Shown piece by piece: positions 1 through 12,820 of a DNA stretch of 64,000 nucleotides. Source of the DNA: Caulobacter segnis ATCC 21756 (GTDB lineage Bacteria; Pseudomonadota; Alphaproteobacteria; Caulobacterales; Caulobacteraceae); NCBI RefSeq assembly GCF_000092285.1, contig NC_014100.1, positions 434,001 to 498,000 of the forward strand, given 5' to 3'. The notes under the pieces were generated by a model, which was not told where the DNA came from, did no database searches, and saw only the letters and a program-made list of their open reading frames with translations. Numbering within the stretch: position 1 is the stretch's first letter; every line of letters begins with the position of its first letter. The position numbers and the translations under genes are program-made.

Positions 1-67
1 GCGGCGGTTTCCTGGATCCGGACGACGCCGATCGCGCGAATTTCTGGTTTGGGGGAAAGACACACTC

Positions 68-433
68 ATGAGCGCTATTCTCACCGTCGATGACTCGGCG
101 AGCATTCGCGCGGCGATCAAGATCGCCCTGAGCAGCGAAGGCTACAATGTCACCGAGGCGGCCAACGGCGCCGAAGGCTTGGACAAGGCTTCCGCCGGCG
201 GCTTCGACCTGATCGTCACCGACCTAAACATGCCGGTGATGGATGGTCTGACGATGATCCGCCAGCTGCGGGCCAGGCCCGCCGGCGCCGGGGTGCCGAT
301 CATCTTCCTCACCACCGAGTCCGACGCGGACGTGAAGGCCGAAGCCAAGGCGGCCGGCGCCACTGGGTGGCTGACCAAGCCCTTCGAGCCCGACCAACTG
401 GTCCGGGTCGTCAAGAAGGTCCTCGCCAAATGA
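68..433 (+). CDS. cheY: CheY-type single-domain response regulator
   Basis: This 121-residue receiver domain is expected to take phosphate from the CheA encoded just downstream and act on the flagellar motor or as a phosphate sink. The acidic pair D8/D9, phospho-acceptor D52 (in TDLNMPVMDG), T82/T83 (FLTTES) and K104 (WLTKPF) are all in place, so it should be active. There is no output domain. The ATG follows a GGGGGAAAGA-like ribosome site. The stop overlaps the cheA start (ATGA), so the two are translationally coupled. It is the first gene of the che operon in this window; the promoter may lie to the left. Confidence 0.95.
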   Translation: MSAILTVDDSASIRAAIKIALSSEGYNVTEAANGAEGLDKASAGGFDLIVTDLNMPVMDGLTMIRQLRARPAGAGVPIIFLTTESDADVKAEAKAAGATGWLTKPFEPDQLVRVVKKVLAK

Positions 434-2397
434 GCGGCCTCGATCCCATCGAGACATTCCGTCAGGAGGCGCAGGAGCTTCTTGAGCAGGTCGAACAGGG
501 CCTGCTCGATTTGGCGCATCGTCCGGGGGATCGAGACCTGATCGACGCGGTCTTTCGAGGACTGCACACGCTAAAGGGCTCGGGCGCGATGTTCGGCTTC
601 GACGCCCTCGCCGCCTTCACCCATCACTGCGAGACGGCCTTCGATCGCGTGCGCAAGGGCGAGGTCCCGGCCACGCCCCGTCTGGTGGCCTGCGTCCTGT
701 CCGCCCAGGATCACATGCGCGCGCTGGCCGAAGGGCGTCCGGTCGAGCCCGGCGCCGGCGAGGCGCTGCTGGCCGATCTGCACGCCGCCGTCGAGGGCGG
801 CGACGCGCCCGTGGGAGCCGCCGAACCGGCGGCGCCTGACGCGCGTAAATGGAAGATCCGCTTCAGCCTGCCCGCCGACGCGCTCGTCAACGGCGCACGC
901 CCCCTCCCGTTGCTCGATGAACTGCGTGACCTGGGCGACTGCCACGTCCGGGTCGTCACCGACGACGTGCCGATGCTGGAGGACCTGGTCCCCACAGAGT
1001 GCCATCTGGCCTGGGAAGTCCTGCTGACCACGCCGCACGGCCGCGACGCCATCGACGACGTCTTCATCTTCGTCATCGACGAGATGACGCTCGAGGTCGA
1101 GGAGCTGACCGCTTCTCGTGACCTCGACAATCCCATGGCCGAGGCCGCCGGATCCCCTTCGGCGGTCAAGGCCGAAAAGTCCACCGAGACGGCGGCCGCC
1201 CAAGACACCCGCGCCGCCAAGAGCGGTGAGACCGTCCGCGTCCCCGCCGAGCGGCTGGACGAGATGATGGATCGGGTTGGCGAGCTGGTCATAGCCCAGT
1301 CGCGCCTGAAGCAATTGGCCTCCTCCAGCCTCGACACCGCCCTCCGCGCCGTCGCCGAAGAGATCGAGCGCCTGGCCGCTGAGATGCGCGACACCATGAT
1401 GGTGGTGCGGATGGTGCCGGTGATCCAGCTCTTCGGACGCTTCCGCCGCCTGATCCACGACCTGCAGAACGACACCGGCAAGAAGATCGATCTTCACATC
1501 GAGGGCGAGACGACCGAACTCGACAAGACCGTGATCGAGCGTCTGGCCGACCCGCTGGTCCACCTTGTCCGGAACGCCGCCGATCACGGCCTCGAGACGC
1601 CCGAACAGCGCCTGGCCGCCGGCAAGCCCGAAGCGGGCGTGATCCGTCTTTCCGCCGTCCAGTCCGGCGCGGAGGTGTTGATCACCATCACCGACGACGG
1701 TCGTGGCGTGGATCGCGACCGGGTGCGCGCCAAGGCCGAGGAGAACGGCCTGATCACGCCCGGCCAGGTCCTGACCGACAATGAGCTGTTGAACCTGATC
1801 TTCGCGCCCGGCTTCTCGACGGCCGCGACGATCACCAACCTGTCCGGCCGCGGCGTCGGCATGGACGTGGTCAAGAAGACCATCGAGGGTCTCCGCGGTT
1901 CGCTCGACATCACCAGCAACCCCGGCCAGGGTTCGGTGGTCTCGCTGCGCATCCCGCTGACCCTGGCGATTATCGACGGTCTCCTGATCCGCGTCGGCGC
2001 CAGCCGCTTCGTTATTCCGCTGGCGAATGTCGAGGAATGCGTCGAGCTATCGCCGGCCCAGGACTTGCGCTCGACGGGTCGCAGCCTGATCACGCTTCGT
2101 GATGAGCTCGTGCCGTTCATCCGCCTGCGCGAGCAGTTCAAGACCGGCAGCGCGCCGGACCCGCACCAGAAGATCGTCGTGGTTTCGACCGGGCAGGATC
2201 GGGTCGGCCTCGTCGTCGATCAGATCCTGGGCGACCACCAGACCGTCATCAAGCCGCTGTCCGGCTTCCACGCGGACATCGGCGCCTTCTCGGGCGCGAC
2301 GATCCTGGGCGACGGCGGCGTGGCCCTGATCCTCGACATCCCGACCCTGGTCCACCTGGGCCAGCGCCATGACGCGCAGATGCGCGTGGCGGGCTAG
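430..2397 (+). CDS. cheA: Chemotaxis histidine kinase CheA
   Basis: A 655-residue CheA that autophosphorylates and passes phosphate to CheY and CheB under control of MCP/CheW arrays. The order is an HPt domain with phospho-His46 in LHTLKGSG, a P2-like region, a dimerisation helix (MDRVGELVIAQSRL), a GHKL ATPase domain (N box HLVRNAADHGLE, then DDGRGVD and GRGVGMDVV) and a C-terminal CheW-like regulatory domain beginning near LLIRVGASRF. An in-frame start exists upstream inside cheY, but the ATG at 430 overlaps the cheY stop by four bases and begins at the normal HPt start. Family assignment is secure. Confidence 0.96.
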   Translation: MSGLDPIETFRQEAQELLEQVEQGLLDLAHRPGDRDLIDAVFRGLHTLKGSGAMFGFDALAAFTHHCETAFDRVRKGEVPATPRLVACVLSAQDHMRALAEGRPVEPGAGEALLADLHAAVEGGDAPVGAAEPAAPDARKWKIRFSLPADALVNGARPLPLLDELRDLGDCHVRVVTDDVPMLEDLVPTECHLAWEVLLTTPHGRDAIDDVFIFVIDEMTLEVEELTASRDLDNPMAEAAGSPSAVKAEKSTETAAAQDTRAAKSGETVRVPAERLDEMMDRVGELVIAQSRLKQLASSSLDTALRAVAEEIERLAAEMRDTMMVVRMVPVIQLFGRFRRLIHDLQNDTGKKIDLHIEGETTELDKTVIERLADPLVHLVRNAADHGLETPEQRLAAGKPEAGVIRLSAVQSGAEVLITITDDGRGVDRDRVRAKAEENGLITPGQVLTDNELLNLIFAPGFSTAATITNLSGRGVGMDVVKKTIEGLRGSLDITSNPGQGSVVSLRIPLTLAIIDGLLIRVGASRFVIPLANVEECVELSPAQDLRSTGRSLITLRDELVPFIRLREQFKTGSAPDPHQKIVVVSTGQDRVGLVVDQILGDHQTVIKPLSGFHADIGAFSGATILGDGGVALILDIPTLVHLGQRHDAQMRVAG

Positions 2398-2409
2398 GCG
2401 GAGCGCGAC

Positions 2410-2898
2410 ATGACCCAACACGCCATCGAGGCTTTGACCTTTGATCTCCAAGGCGAGACCTTCGCCCTGGAAGCCGGCCTGGTCCGCGAGGTCCTGGACC
2501 TGCTGCCCGAGACCGAGGTGCCCGGCGCGCCGCCGTTCGTCGGCGCTGTCATAAACTTCCGTGGACGGATTATTCCGCTCGTCGACCTGCGCGTCGCCTT
2601 CGAAATGGAGCGCGGGGACCCGACCATCGACACCCGGATCGTCGTGATCGAGCATCCGCTGGACGGAGAGCCCGCCCTGATCGGTCTGCGCGCCGACAAG
2701 GTGCACGAGGTCACCACGATCACCCACGAAACCACGGAGGACGTTCCGCGGATCGGCCTTCGGTGGCGCACCGATTTCATCCGCCGGCTGGCCCGGCGCG
2801 ACGGGGACCTGATCGTCATCCCCGACCTTGACCAGATTTTCGCCGCTCGGGGCCAAACGGCTTCGGTCACTTCCCTCCATCCGACCCAAGCCCGTTGA
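2410..2898 (+). CDS. cheW: CheW coupling protein (first copy)
   Basis: A 162-residue CheW-domain protein that couples MCPs to CheA. The [21 protein letters not shown] opening region, [19 protein letters not shown] and the C-terminal DLDQIF segment are typical of the fold. It starts 12 bases after the cheA stop and is followed 17 bases later by the first mcp, so it sits in the same transcript. A second, diverged CheW lies after the third MCP (8523). Two CheW proteins in one cluster could pair with different receptors; that is inference. Confidence 0.93.
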   Translation: MTQHAIEALTFDLQGETFALEAGLVREVLDLLPETEVPGAPPFVGAVINFRGRIIPLVDLRVAFEMERGDPTIDTRIVVIEHPLDGEPALIGLRADKVHEVTTITHETTEDVPRIGLRWRTDFIRRLARRDGDLIVIPDLDQIFAARGQTASVTSLHPTQAR

Positions 2899-2915
2899 GC
2901 GACTGGAGTAATCCC

Positions 2916-4583
2916 ATGCGTCTGACCATCAAACTGCAACTCGCCCTGGCCTTCGGGTTCGTCATCGTCCTGCTTCTGGTCGGAAATCTCTTCGGCCTGA
3001 ACGGGCTGTCGAAAGCTAACCGCGAAATGGACGCCATGATCAACGGGCCGGCCACGCGCTTGGAGGCCGCGCAGCAGCTGGAAATCCATCTGCTGAACAT
3101 GGTGCGCGCCGAGAAGAACATGATCCTGGTCGGATCGCCCGAAGAGGTGCGCAAGCTGGAGGCGTCATTCGACAAGGAGCGGCAAGCTTTCGACGCCCTG
3201 CTGGCCAAGGCCGAAGGCTTGGCGACGGCGGAGGGCAAGCCGAAGTGGGAAGCGCTCGGCTCAGCCTTCGAGCAACTGACCGACGTGCATGCCAAGGTGT
3301 TCCAGTTGAGCCTTGCGGGTGACGATGCGGCCGCTTCGGCGTTGTCGATGGGCGAGGGCCGCAAGGCCGTGACCGAGGCCGGCGCGCGCGCGGATGAGTT
3401 GGTCGAACTCTCGCAGGCCCAGCTGGAAGCCGCTTCGGCCAAGTCCGACGAGGACTTCGCGGCGACGCGCAACCTTCTGATCGGCGTCTCGATCGTCTCG
3501 CTGCTCGCCGCCATCGGCGCTGCTGTCTACATCGGCGCCGTAGTGAGCAAGGGGCTGGCCCGCGCCGGCGAGGCCGTCCGCACCGTCGCCGACGGCGATC
3601 TGACCAAGACGGTCGAGATCACCACGCGGGACGAGATCGGCGATCTGCTCGGCAACGTCAACGTGATGATCGAGCGCCTGCGCGGCATCGTGGGGGACGC
3701 CCTCTCGGCTTCGGAGAATGTCTCGTCGGGCAGCCAGGAGCTGTCGGCGACCGCCGAGCAGATGAGCCAGGGCGTGACCGAACAGGCCGCCGCGGCCGAG
3801 CAGGTCTCGGCCTCGATGGAAGAGATGGCGGCCAACATCAAGCAGAACGCCGACAACGCCAACCAGACCGAAAAGATCGCCCGTCAATCGGCGTTGGACG
3901 CCGAGACCTCGGGTCAGGCGGTCAACAAGGCCGTCGACGCCATGCAGACCATCGCCGAGAAGATCACCATCGTGCAGGAGATCGCGCGTCAGACCGACCT
4001 GCTGGCCCTGAACGCCGCCGTCGAGGCTGCTCGAGCGGGCGAACACGGTCGCGGCTTCGCGGTGGTCGCTTCGGAAGTGCGCAAGCTGGCCGAACGCAGC
4101 CAGAGCGCCGCAGCCGAGATCAGCGCGGTGTCCAGCGATACCGTCAAGGCGGCTCAGACCGCCGGCGAGATGCTGACGACGCTGGTGCCGAATATCCGCA
4201 AGACCGCCGAGCTGGTCTCGGAGATCAGCGCCGCGTGCCGCGAGCAGGACATCGGCTCCAGCCAGATCAATGAAGCCATTCAACAGCTGGACAAGGTCAC
4301 CCAGCAGAACGCCGCCGCCTCGGAAGAGATGTCGGCGACGTCGGAGGAGCTGGCGGCTCAGGCCGAGGAGCTTCAGACCTCGATTTCCTACTTCCGGACC
4401 GAAAGCGCTGGCGCCGCCCGTCGCGCCACGCCTCGTCCGCCGGTCAAGCGCGCCGCTCCGGCCGCCAAAGGGGCGGTCCGCACCCCGGTCGCCGCCCAGC
4501 AGGCGCGCGCCGCAGGCTTCGCCCTCGATCTGACCCAAGGCGGCCCTGACTCCGACGACGCCGATTTCCGTCAGTACGCGTAA
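2916..4583 (+). CDS. Methyl-accepting chemotaxis protein, 4-helix-bundle sensor
   Basis: A transmembrane chemoreceptor of about 555 residues. It has an N-terminal membrane helix ([15 protein letters not shown]), a periplasmic four-helix-bundle sensor, a second membrane helix near residues 180-205, a HAMP domain and a long signalling hairpin with the conserved tip ([18 protein letters not shown]). The ATG at 2916 is chosen over a TTG at 2895 because it follows GGAG and starts MRLTIKL, as in the third receptor of the cluster. The signalling half is almost identical in DNA to the next gene. The tail ends DFRQYA, which fits the aromatic-x-x-aromatic form of CheR tether peptides. Confidence 0.93.
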   Translation: MRLTIKLQLALAFGFVIVLLLVGNLFGLNGLSKANREMDAMINGPATRLEAAQQLEIHLLNMVRAEKNMILVGSPEEVRKLEASFDKERQAFDALLAKAEGLATAEGKPKWEALGSAFEQLTDVHAKVFQLSLAGDDAAASALSMGEGRKAVTEAGARADELVELSQAQLEAASAKSDEDFAATRNLLIGVSIVSLLAAIGAAVYIGAVVSKGLARAGEAVRTVADGDLTKTVEITTRDEIGDLLGNVNVMIERLRGIVGDALSASENVSSGSQELSATAEQMSQGVTEQAAAAEQVSASMEEMAANIKQNADNANQTEKIARQSALDAETSGQAVNKAVDAMQTIAEKITIVQEIARQTDLLALNAAVEAARAGEHGRGFAVVASEVRKLAERSQSAAAEISAVSSDTVKAAQTAGEMLTTLVPNIRKTAELVSEISAACREQDIGSSQINEAIQQLDKVTQQNAAASEEMSATSEELAAQAEELQTSISYFRTESAGAARRATPRPPVKRAAPAAKGAVRTPVAAQQARAAGFALDLTQGGPDSDDADFRQYA

Positions 4584-4634
4584 GGCAGGCGCGCCAACCG
4601 ATAGCGCCGATCATTCGCCCAAAGGAATTCTGAG

Positions 4635-6668
4635 ATGCGTGCGACGATCAAACTGAAGCTGGCCTGCGCCTTCGCCGCTGTTCTTCTGCTGGCGGCCATT
4701 CTTGGCGTCGTGGGCGTCGCGAAGATGGCGACGGTGAATGACCAGTCCACCATCATCACCGAAAACTGGATGCCCAGCATCGACGCGGTGCATCGCATCA
4801 ACACGGCGACCTCCGATCTGCGGGCGCAGCATTACGCTCACGTCGCGTCGACCGACCCGGCCGACATGGCGGCGGTGGAGAAGCAGATCAAGCAAACGAC
4901 GGATCTCATCGCCCAGGAGCGAACGAAATACGAGAAGCTGATTTCGTCCGATGGGGAGCGAAACATCTACAACGCGTTCTCGCGAAAGTATGAGAGCTAT
5001 CTTCAAGACGCCGACAAGGCGCTTGCCTTCTCCCGTCAAAACCAGAACCAGGCCGCCGCCCAGATCCTGAAGGATAGCAAGCCGCTCTACGACGACATGT
5101 CGAGCGATACTCTGCGCCTGGTCGACCTCAACGTCGCGGGCGGCAAGGCGGCGAGCGAGACGGGCGACAAGGTGTTCGCCAACTCGCGGGCCTTGTTCAT
5201 CGGGGTCGTGGTCGTGGCGCTGGTCATTGGCGCGGGCGCGGCGGTGTGGATCTCCCGGACTGTCACGAGCGGATTGCGCAAGGTGGGGACCGCCATTCAG
5301 GCGGTCGCGATTGGCGATCTCAATCAAGAGGTGGCGGTTCACACCGACGACGAAGTCAAGGATCTCGTCACGACGGTGAACCAGATGACCGCCAATCTCC
5401 GCGCGACGGCCGCGGTGGCCGACAAGGTCGCCGATGGCGACTTGAGCGCGCAGCCCAAGCCGCTGTCCGACAAGGATACGCTGGGCATGGCGCTGGAGCG
5501 CATGACCGCCAATCTGCGCGAGACGGCTGGCGTGGCGGACAAGGTTGCGGACGGCGATCTGACCGTCCAGCCCCAGCCCCGGTCGGACCGGGATATGCTG
5601 GGCCTGGCGCTGGAGCGCATGGTCGCCAATCTGCGAGACACCGCTTCGATCGCGGACAAGATCGCCGACGGCGACTTGACCGTGCAGCCCCAGCCCCGGT
5701 CGGACCGGGACATGCTGGGCGTGGCGCTGGAGCGCATGGTCGATCGTTTGCGCGGCATCGTGGCCGACGCTGTCGCGGCCTCGGAAAACGTCTCGTCGGG
5801 CAGCCAGGAGCTGTCGGCCACATCCGAACAGATGAGCCAAGGCGCGACCGAACAGGCCGCCGCGGCCGAGCAGGCTTCGGCCTCGATGGAAGAGATGGCG
5901 GCCAACATCAAGCAGAACGCCGACAACGCCTCCCAGACCGAGAAGATCGCCCGTCAATCGGCGTTGGACGCCGAGACCTCGGGTCAGGCGGTCAACAAGG
6001 CCGTCGACGCCATGCAGACCATCGCCGAGAAGATCACCATCGTGCAGGAGATCGCGCGTCAGACCGACCTGCTGGCCCTGAACGCCGCCGTCGAGGCTGC
6101 TCGAGCGGGCGAACACGGTCGCGGCTTCGCGGTGGTCGCTTCGGAAGTGCGCAAGCTGGCCGAACGCAGCCAGAGCGCCGCGGCCGAGATCAGCGCGGTG
6201 TCCAGCGATACCGTCAAGGCGGCTCAGACCGCCGGCGAGATGCTGACGACGCTGGTGCCGAATATCCGCAAGACCGCCGAGTTGGTTTCGGAGATCAGCG
6301 CCGCCTGCCGCGAGCAGGATGTCGGCGCCGGCCAGATCAACGAGGCGATCCAGCAATTGGACAAGGTGACTCAGCAGAACGCCTCGGCCTCGGAAGAGAT
6401 GTCGGCGACGTCGGAGGAGCTGGCGGCCCAGGCCGAGGAGCTTCAGGCCTCGATTTCCTACTTCCGCACCGACAGCGCCGGCGCCGCCCGTCGCGCCCCG
6501 GCCCGCCCGGTGGCGAAACGCGCGGCTCCGTCCGCCGCCAAGGCGTCGGCCAAGGCTCCCGCCCGGGCCCAGGTCGCCGCTCAGCAGGCCCGCGCCGCGG
6601 GCTTCGCGCTGGACCTGACCAAGGGCGGCCCCGACTCCGATGACGCCGATTTTCGTGAGTACGCCTGA
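4635..6668 (+). CDS. Methyl-accepting chemotaxis protein with stacked HAMP domains
   Basis: A 677-residue chemoreceptor. The N-terminal membrane helix (residues about 8-30) precedes a helical periplasmic domain, and the second membrane helix is near residues 185-205. The first HAMP is then followed by three more HAMP-like units, each with an ADK(V/I)ADGDL core and an LERM(T/V) segment, before the signalling hairpin. This poly-HAMP stack sits at about 5300-5750. The tip sequence is intact, and the C terminus ends DFREYA, matching its neighbours. The ATG follows AAAGGAA. Poly-HAMP chains are known to convert signal polarity; the ligand is unknown. Confidence 0.93.
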   Translation: MRATIKLKLACAFAAVLLLAAILGVVGVAKMATVNDQSTIITENWMPSIDAVHRINTATSDLRAQHYAHVASTDPADMAAVEKQIKQTTDLIAQERTKYEKLISSDGERNIYNAFSRKYESYLQDADKALAFSRQNQNQAAAQILKDSKPLYDDMSSDTLRLVDLNVAGGKAASETGDKVFANSRALFIGVVVVALVIGAGAAVWISRTVTSGLRKVGTAIQAVAIGDLNQEVAVHTDDEVKDLVTTVNQMTANLRATAAVADKVADGDLSAQPKPLSDKDTLGMALERMTANLRETAGVADKVADGDLTVQPQPRSDRDMLGLALERMVANLRDTASIADKIADGDLTVQPQPRSDRDMLGVALERMVDRLRGIVADAVAASENVSSGSQELSATSEQMSQGATEQAAAAEQASASMEEMAANIKQNADNASQTEKIARQSALDAETSGQAVNKAVDAMQTIAEKITIVQEIARQTDLLALNAAVEAARAGEHGRGFAVVASEVRKLAERSQSAAAEISAVSSDTVKAAQTAGEMLTTLVPNIRKTAELVSEISAACREQDVGAGQINEAIQQLDKVTQQNASASEEMSATSEELAAQAEELQASISYFRTDSAGAARRAPARPVAKRAAPSAAKASAKAPARAQVAAQQARAAGFALDLTKGGPDSDDADFREYA

Positions 6669-6726
6669 GACCTAGCGAAAAGGCGGGGACCGTTGGCCCT
6701 CGCCGCCCCAACCAAGAGGCCCAACC

Positions 6727-8526
6727 ATGCGGTTGACCATCAAGCTCAAACTGGCCCTGGCCTTCGGATTCATGATCCTCTTGCTGATCGGGACTTCGCT
6801 GTTCAGCCTGAACGGACTATCGGGCGCCAACCGAGAAATGGACGCCATGGTCGCGGGCCCGGCGGCGCATCTCAAGGCCGCCCAGCAGTTGAATATCCGC
6901 GCGCTGGATGTGACGCGCGCGGAGAAGAACATGCTGACGAGTGACAGCGCTCAGGAGATCGCCGCCCTCTCGCGACGGATCGACGAGGATCGGCAGGTGT
7001 TCGATGAGCTGATCGCTAAGACCATTGAGCAGGTTCCGGTCGATTCCCGCGCGAGATGGGAAGACCTCGATCACGCCTGGAAGCGTTTTGAGACCGTGGA
7101 TGATCGCCTTCGGGAGTTTATCCAGCAGGGCCGCCGCGACGAGGCCATCGCCCTTTCGAACGGTGAGTCGCACCGCTTGGCCGGCGAGATCGGCGAGCAA
7201 GTTGAAGCGCTGGTGGCGCTCTCCGACAAGCAACTGGAAGCGGCCGTCGCCAAGGTGGACGTCGACTTCGCTCATCTGAGGAACATCCTTGTCAGCTTGG
7301 TCGTGGTCGCGACCGTTGCGGCCGCGGCCGCCGCCGCCTGGATCGCGTACAACATCAGCAAGGGCCTGAAGGCGATCTCGGTGCTTGCCGACGCCGTGGC
7401 TCAGGGCGACCTGACCCAGAAGGTGAAGGCGACCAGCAACGACGAGATCAAGGACCTGGTCGATACGATCAACCACATGGCCTCCAACCTGCAGGCCACC
7501 GCCGCTGTGGCCGACCGCATCGCCGACGGCGATCTGACGGTCCAGGTCAAGCCGATCTCCGAGAAGGACGTCCTGGGCCTGGCGCTGGAGCGCATGGTCG
7601 ACCGTCTTCGCGGCATCGTGGCCGACGCCATCTCGGCCTCCGAGAACGTCTCGGCGGGCAGCCAGGAACTGTCGGCGACCGCCGAGCAGATGAGCCAGGG
7701 TGTGACCGAACAGGCCTCGGCCTTCGAACAGGTCTCGGCCTCGATGGAAGAGATGGCGGCCAATATCAAGCAGAACGCCGACAACGCCTCGCAGACCGAG
7801 AAGATCGCTCGCCAGTCGGCGATCGGGGCGGAAACGTCCGGCCAGGCGGTCACCAAGGCGGTCAGCGCCATGCAGACCATCGCCGAGAAGATCACGATCG
7901 TTCAGGAGATCGCGCGTCAGACCGACCTGCTGGCCCTGAACGCCGCCGTCGAGGCCGCGCGGGCCGGCGAACACGGTCGCGGCTTCGCGGTGGTCGCTTC
8001 GGAAGTGCGCAAGCTGGCCGAACGCAGCCAGACGGCCGCCGCCGAGATCAGCGCCGTGTCCACCGACACGGTGAAGGCCGCGCAGACCGCCGGCGAGATG
8101 CTGACGACCCTGGTTCCCGACATCCGCAAGACCGCTGAGTTGGTCTCGGAGATCAGCGCCGCCTGCCGCGAGCAGGATATCGGCGCCAGCCAGATCAACG
8201 AGGCGATCCAGCAACTCGATCGCGTCACCCAGCAGAACGCCTCGGCCTCGGAAGAGATGTCGGCGACGTCGGAGGAACTGGCGGCCCAGGCCGAGGAAAT
8301 GCAGGCGTCGATCGCCTACTTCCGGACCGACAGCGTCGGACAGACGCGCCGTCCGGCGCGTCCGCCGGTCAAGGCGCCCGCCGTCCCCAGGGCGCTGGCG
8401 AAGGCCAAGTCGCCCGCTCGCGCACCGGTCGCCGCCCAGCAGGCGCGCGCCGCGGGCTTCGCCCTCGACCTCACCACTGGCGGCCCCGACGCCGACGACG
8501 GCGAATTCAAGGAGTATGTCGCATGA
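6727..8526 (+). CDS. Methyl-accepting chemotaxis protein with two HAMP units
   Basis: A 599-residue chemoreceptor closely related in its sensor to the first MCP: both start MRLTIKL and share a [18 protein letters not shown] segment and the RAEKNM motif. The second membrane helix is near residues 185-205. Two HAMP units follow ([11 protein letters not shown] and [13 protein letters not shown]), so it carries one HAMP repeat more than the first MCP and fewer than the second. The signalling tip is conserved and the tail ends EFKEYVA. Its stop overlaps the second cheW start (GCATGA), so these genes are co-translated. Confidence 0.93.
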   Translation: MRLTIKLKLALAFGFMILLLIGTSLFSLNGLSGANREMDAMVAGPAAHLKAAQQLNIRALDVTRAEKNMLTSDSAQEIAALSRRIDEDRQVFDELIAKTIEQVPVDSRARWEDLDHAWKRFETVDDRLREFIQQGRRDEAIALSNGESHRLAGEIGEQVEALVALSDKQLEAAVAKVDVDFAHLRNILVSLVVVATVAAAAAAAWIAYNISKGLKAISVLADAVAQGDLTQKVKATSNDEIKDLVDTINHMASNLQATAAVADRIADGDLTVQVKPISEKDVLGLALERMVDRLRGIVADAISASENVSAGSQELSATAEQMSQGVTEQASAFEQVSASMEEMAANIKQNADNASQTEKIARQSAIGAETSGQAVTKAVSAMQTIAEKITIVQEIARQTDLLALNAAVEAARAGEHGRGFAVVASEVRKLAERSQTAAAEISAVSTDTVKAAQTAGEMLTTLVPDIRKTAELVSEISAACREQDIGASQINEAIQQLDRVTQQNASASEEMSATSEELAAQAEEMQASIAYFRTDSVGQTRRPARPPVKAPAVPRALAKAKSPARAPVAAQQARAAGFALDLTTGGPDADDGEFKEYVA

Positions 8527-8999
8527 GCGAAGCCTTCCTCGAGCGGCAGTGCGTGACACTCGGCCTGGGCGCCGAGGTCTTCGCCGTGCCGGTCGCCTTC
8601 GTCCGCGAGATCCTGGACTACAGCGCCCCGTCCGCCCTGCCGGAAGGTCCCAACTATCTGCTGGGGCTGACCGACGTCCGGGGCAGGGGCACGCCGACCT
8701 TGGACCTGCGCGCCAAGCTGGGCCTGCCGCGCGTATCGCCGGACCTGGCGACCCGGATCCTGGTGCTGGACGTGCCGGTCGATGATCGCATCCTGGCCTT
8801 GGGCCTCGTCGCCGATCGCGTCATCGAGGTGGCGACGTTCGAACCCAGCGAGATCGAGGCCGCGCCCGATATCGGCGTGCCGTGGCGGTCGGACTACATC
8901 AAGGGCGTGGTCCGTCGCGACCACGGCTTCGTCGTGATCTTCGACCTCCCCAGGCTGCTGACCAGCCAGGACGCCGCGCTCATCGCCCAGGCCGCCTGA
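8523..8999 (+). CDS. cheW: CheW-like coupling protein (second copy)
   Basis: A 158-residue CheW-domain protein overlapping the third MCP by four bases. The core segments are [20 protein letters not shown] and [19 protein letters not shown]. It is clearly diverged from the CheW at 2410, for example GRGTPT where the first copy has GRIIPL, so it is not a recent duplicate. Its position just after the last receptor and before cheR suggests that it serves this receptor set. No unusual length or missing region is seen. Confidence 0.92.
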   Translation: MSEAFLERQCVTLGLGAEVFAVPVAFVREILDYSAPSALPEGPNYLLGLTDVRGRGTPTLDLRAKLGLPRVSPDLATRILVLDVPVDDRILALGLVADRVIEVATFEPSEIEAAPDIGVPWRSDYIKGVVRRDHGFVVIFDLPRLLTSQDAALIAQAA

Positions 9000-9054
9000 C
9001 GCGCGAGCGTCGGACAAAAGCAGAGCGCGCTGGCGCCCGACGAAAGTAGAATCC

Positions 9055-11030
<1,976 letters not shown>

Positions 11031-11068
11031 AGCGGAAGGCGCGGCCGAGGGCGCGCGCCCGCTCGAGG

Positions 11069-12820
11069 CTAGAACAGCACGTCGTCGTCGCTTTGGGCGG
11101 CGGGCGGCTGGGCGTGCGGGTTCAGCTCCGGAACCTCGCCGACCGCATCGGCGAACGGCGCATGGACCTCGCGCTCCTGCGCCATGGTGTAGGTGCGAGA
11201 CAGCTTGGCCATCAGCGGCGCCAGCACCGCCGCGAGATCGTCTATGGGGCCATCCTGCCCGAGATCCCGGTTCAAAAGGCCCAGGGCTTCGTCGAGATAA
11301 CCACCGACCTGACGGTCGAAGTCGAAACGCGTGGCCGCCTGCCTCAGCATATCCACGACCGCGCCGCCCTGTTGAGCCGCGCTGGCGAGGTCGCCCTCCA
11401 CTTCGTCCCCGGTCTTGCGGATTCGTTCGACGGCGTCGCGAAGCGCCTCGGCCGCCGCCGAGGCCGCGCTGGCCTGGCGCTCCAGGAGCTCGCTGTCGTC
11501 GACCGCCTCGTCCGTCGTGGATCCGAACAGCGATTCCAGCGCGGCCAGGGTGTGCCCCGCGGAGGTCTCCAGGTGGGTGGCGTGCTGGCGAAGCTCGATG
11601 GCGATGACGCCCAGAGGTTTGCCTGTCTCGCCGATGCGCGAGCACTTCAGCGTCGTGTTCATCGCCATCATCTGCACGTCGGCGCGCATGTTCTGGATCG
11701 CGGCGATCTGGGCGGCGAGGTCCCGAGCTGAGCGCGCCGCCGAGCGGCTGACCGTTTCGGCGGACCGTTCGCCGGCCTCGATGTCGTCAACCAGGGCGAA
11801 GGCCTTGCCCACATTGGCTTCCAGGCCGCGCAGGAAGTTGCCTTCGCCGCCTTTGCCCTCGGCGTGATCGCGCAAGCGTAGGATCTCATTGGCGTCGGCC
11901 GCCATGGCCCCGACGTTGAGGCCGATGCGCGAGACGTCGCGGCGGAAATCCCGCGTGGTGGCGTCCAATTGCGCGATCAGCACGCGGCGCAGAAAGGTCG
12001 TCAGCCGCGCGCGCGCCTCGGGAGGCAGGGCGTGCACCTCCGGGGCCTCCATCAGGGCGAGGCCGAACTGCACGTGCTCGATCCGCTGGCGGGTGATGTC
12101 GCCGATCTGGAGGGCGGCGAGCGCGGAGGCGACTTTCTTGCGCACCTCGCGCGCCAGGCCGGCGACCTGCTGGCTGATCTCGCCGATCCGCGCCTGGTGG
12201 GCGGTGATCGCCGTGACCTGGGCGACCAGGGAGTCCGGCACGGCCGGCAGCAACTCGTCGCAGCGGCGCGCGAGATCGGCTTCCTGGCCCAGGGCTTGAC
12301 GCAGGTCGCCGTCCAGCCCGGCCAGATCGGCGCGGAAGGTGTCCAGCTGGTTGCGGCCTAGCTCGATGCAGTCGCAGATCTCCTGGGCGAAGATCGCGAA
12401 CTCCGGACCCGCGGCGGCGATGCCGCCCGAGGTGATCTTGATGTTGACGCCAAACACCCGGAGGTAGGCCAGGTGCTTGTGCATGTCCTCGATGCACTTG
12501 TTCAGCTCGGCCCCGACCTTCACCAGGCCGCTCAGCTTTTCGAGACGTCCCTCCAGGCTCTGCGGCAATTGGCGCAGGGTGTCGGAGGCTTGGCCTAGTT
12601 CACGCGCCGCGGTCGCGACGCTGTCGCCGTCGAGGCTTTCCTTCATGCGATCTAGCGCGGTGATCAGCGCGTTCATGCCGTCGACGGCGCGCGACAACAC
12701 CTCGCCGACGTCGAGGAAACGACCCTCGATCGCGCTGCGCGCGGCCTCAAGGCAGGCGCCCGTCCGGTCGTCGGCCGAGATCGCGGAAGAGGCGGAGACC
12801 GCCAAAGAAGAAGAGACCAT
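11069..12820 (-). CDS. Soluble MCP-like chemotaxis-associated protein with atypical hairpin tip
   Basis: A protein of about 583 residues, nearly all predicted helix and coiled coil, with no membrane segment. Near residues 425-465 a stretch (MMAMNTTLKCSRIGETGKPL, then a GVIAIELRQHA-like segment) lines up with the MCP signalling tip, but it has Thr-Thr-Leu-Lys-Cys where MCPs have Ala-Ala-Val-Glu-Ala. It may bind CheA/CheW arrays abnormally or regulate them; that is inference. The ATG at 12820 is preferred: the longer open frame upstream is low-complexity and Arg-rich. It is convergent with cheB. I do not recognise a named Caulobacter che gene with certainty. Confidence 0.7.
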   Translation of the reverse strand: MVSSSLAVSASSAISADDRTGACLEAARSAIEGRFLDVGEVLSRAVDGMNALITALDRMKESLDGDSVATAARELGQASDTLRQLPQSLEGRLEKLSGLVKVGAELNKCIEDMHKHLAYLRVFGVNIKITSGGIAAAGPEFAIFAQEICDCIELGRNQLDTFRADLAGLDGDLRQALGQEADLARRCDELLPAVPDSLVAQVTAITAHQARIGEISQQVAGLAREVRKKVASALAALQIGDITRQRIEHVQFGLALMEAPEVHALPPEARARLTTFLRRVLIAQLDATTRDFRRDVSRIGLNVGAMAADANEILRLRDHAEGKGGEGNFLRGLEANVGKAFALVDDIEAGERSAETVSRSAARSARDLAAQIAAIQNMRADVQMMAMNTTLKCSRIGETGKPLGVIAIELRQHATHLETSAGHTLAALESLFGSTTDEAVDDSELLERQASAASAAAEALRDAVERIRKTGDEVEGDLASAAQQGGAVVDMLRQAATRFDFDRQVGGYLDEALGLLNRDLGQDGPIDDLAAVLAPLMAKLSRTYTMAQEREVHAPFADAVGEVPELNPHAQPPAAQSDDDVLF

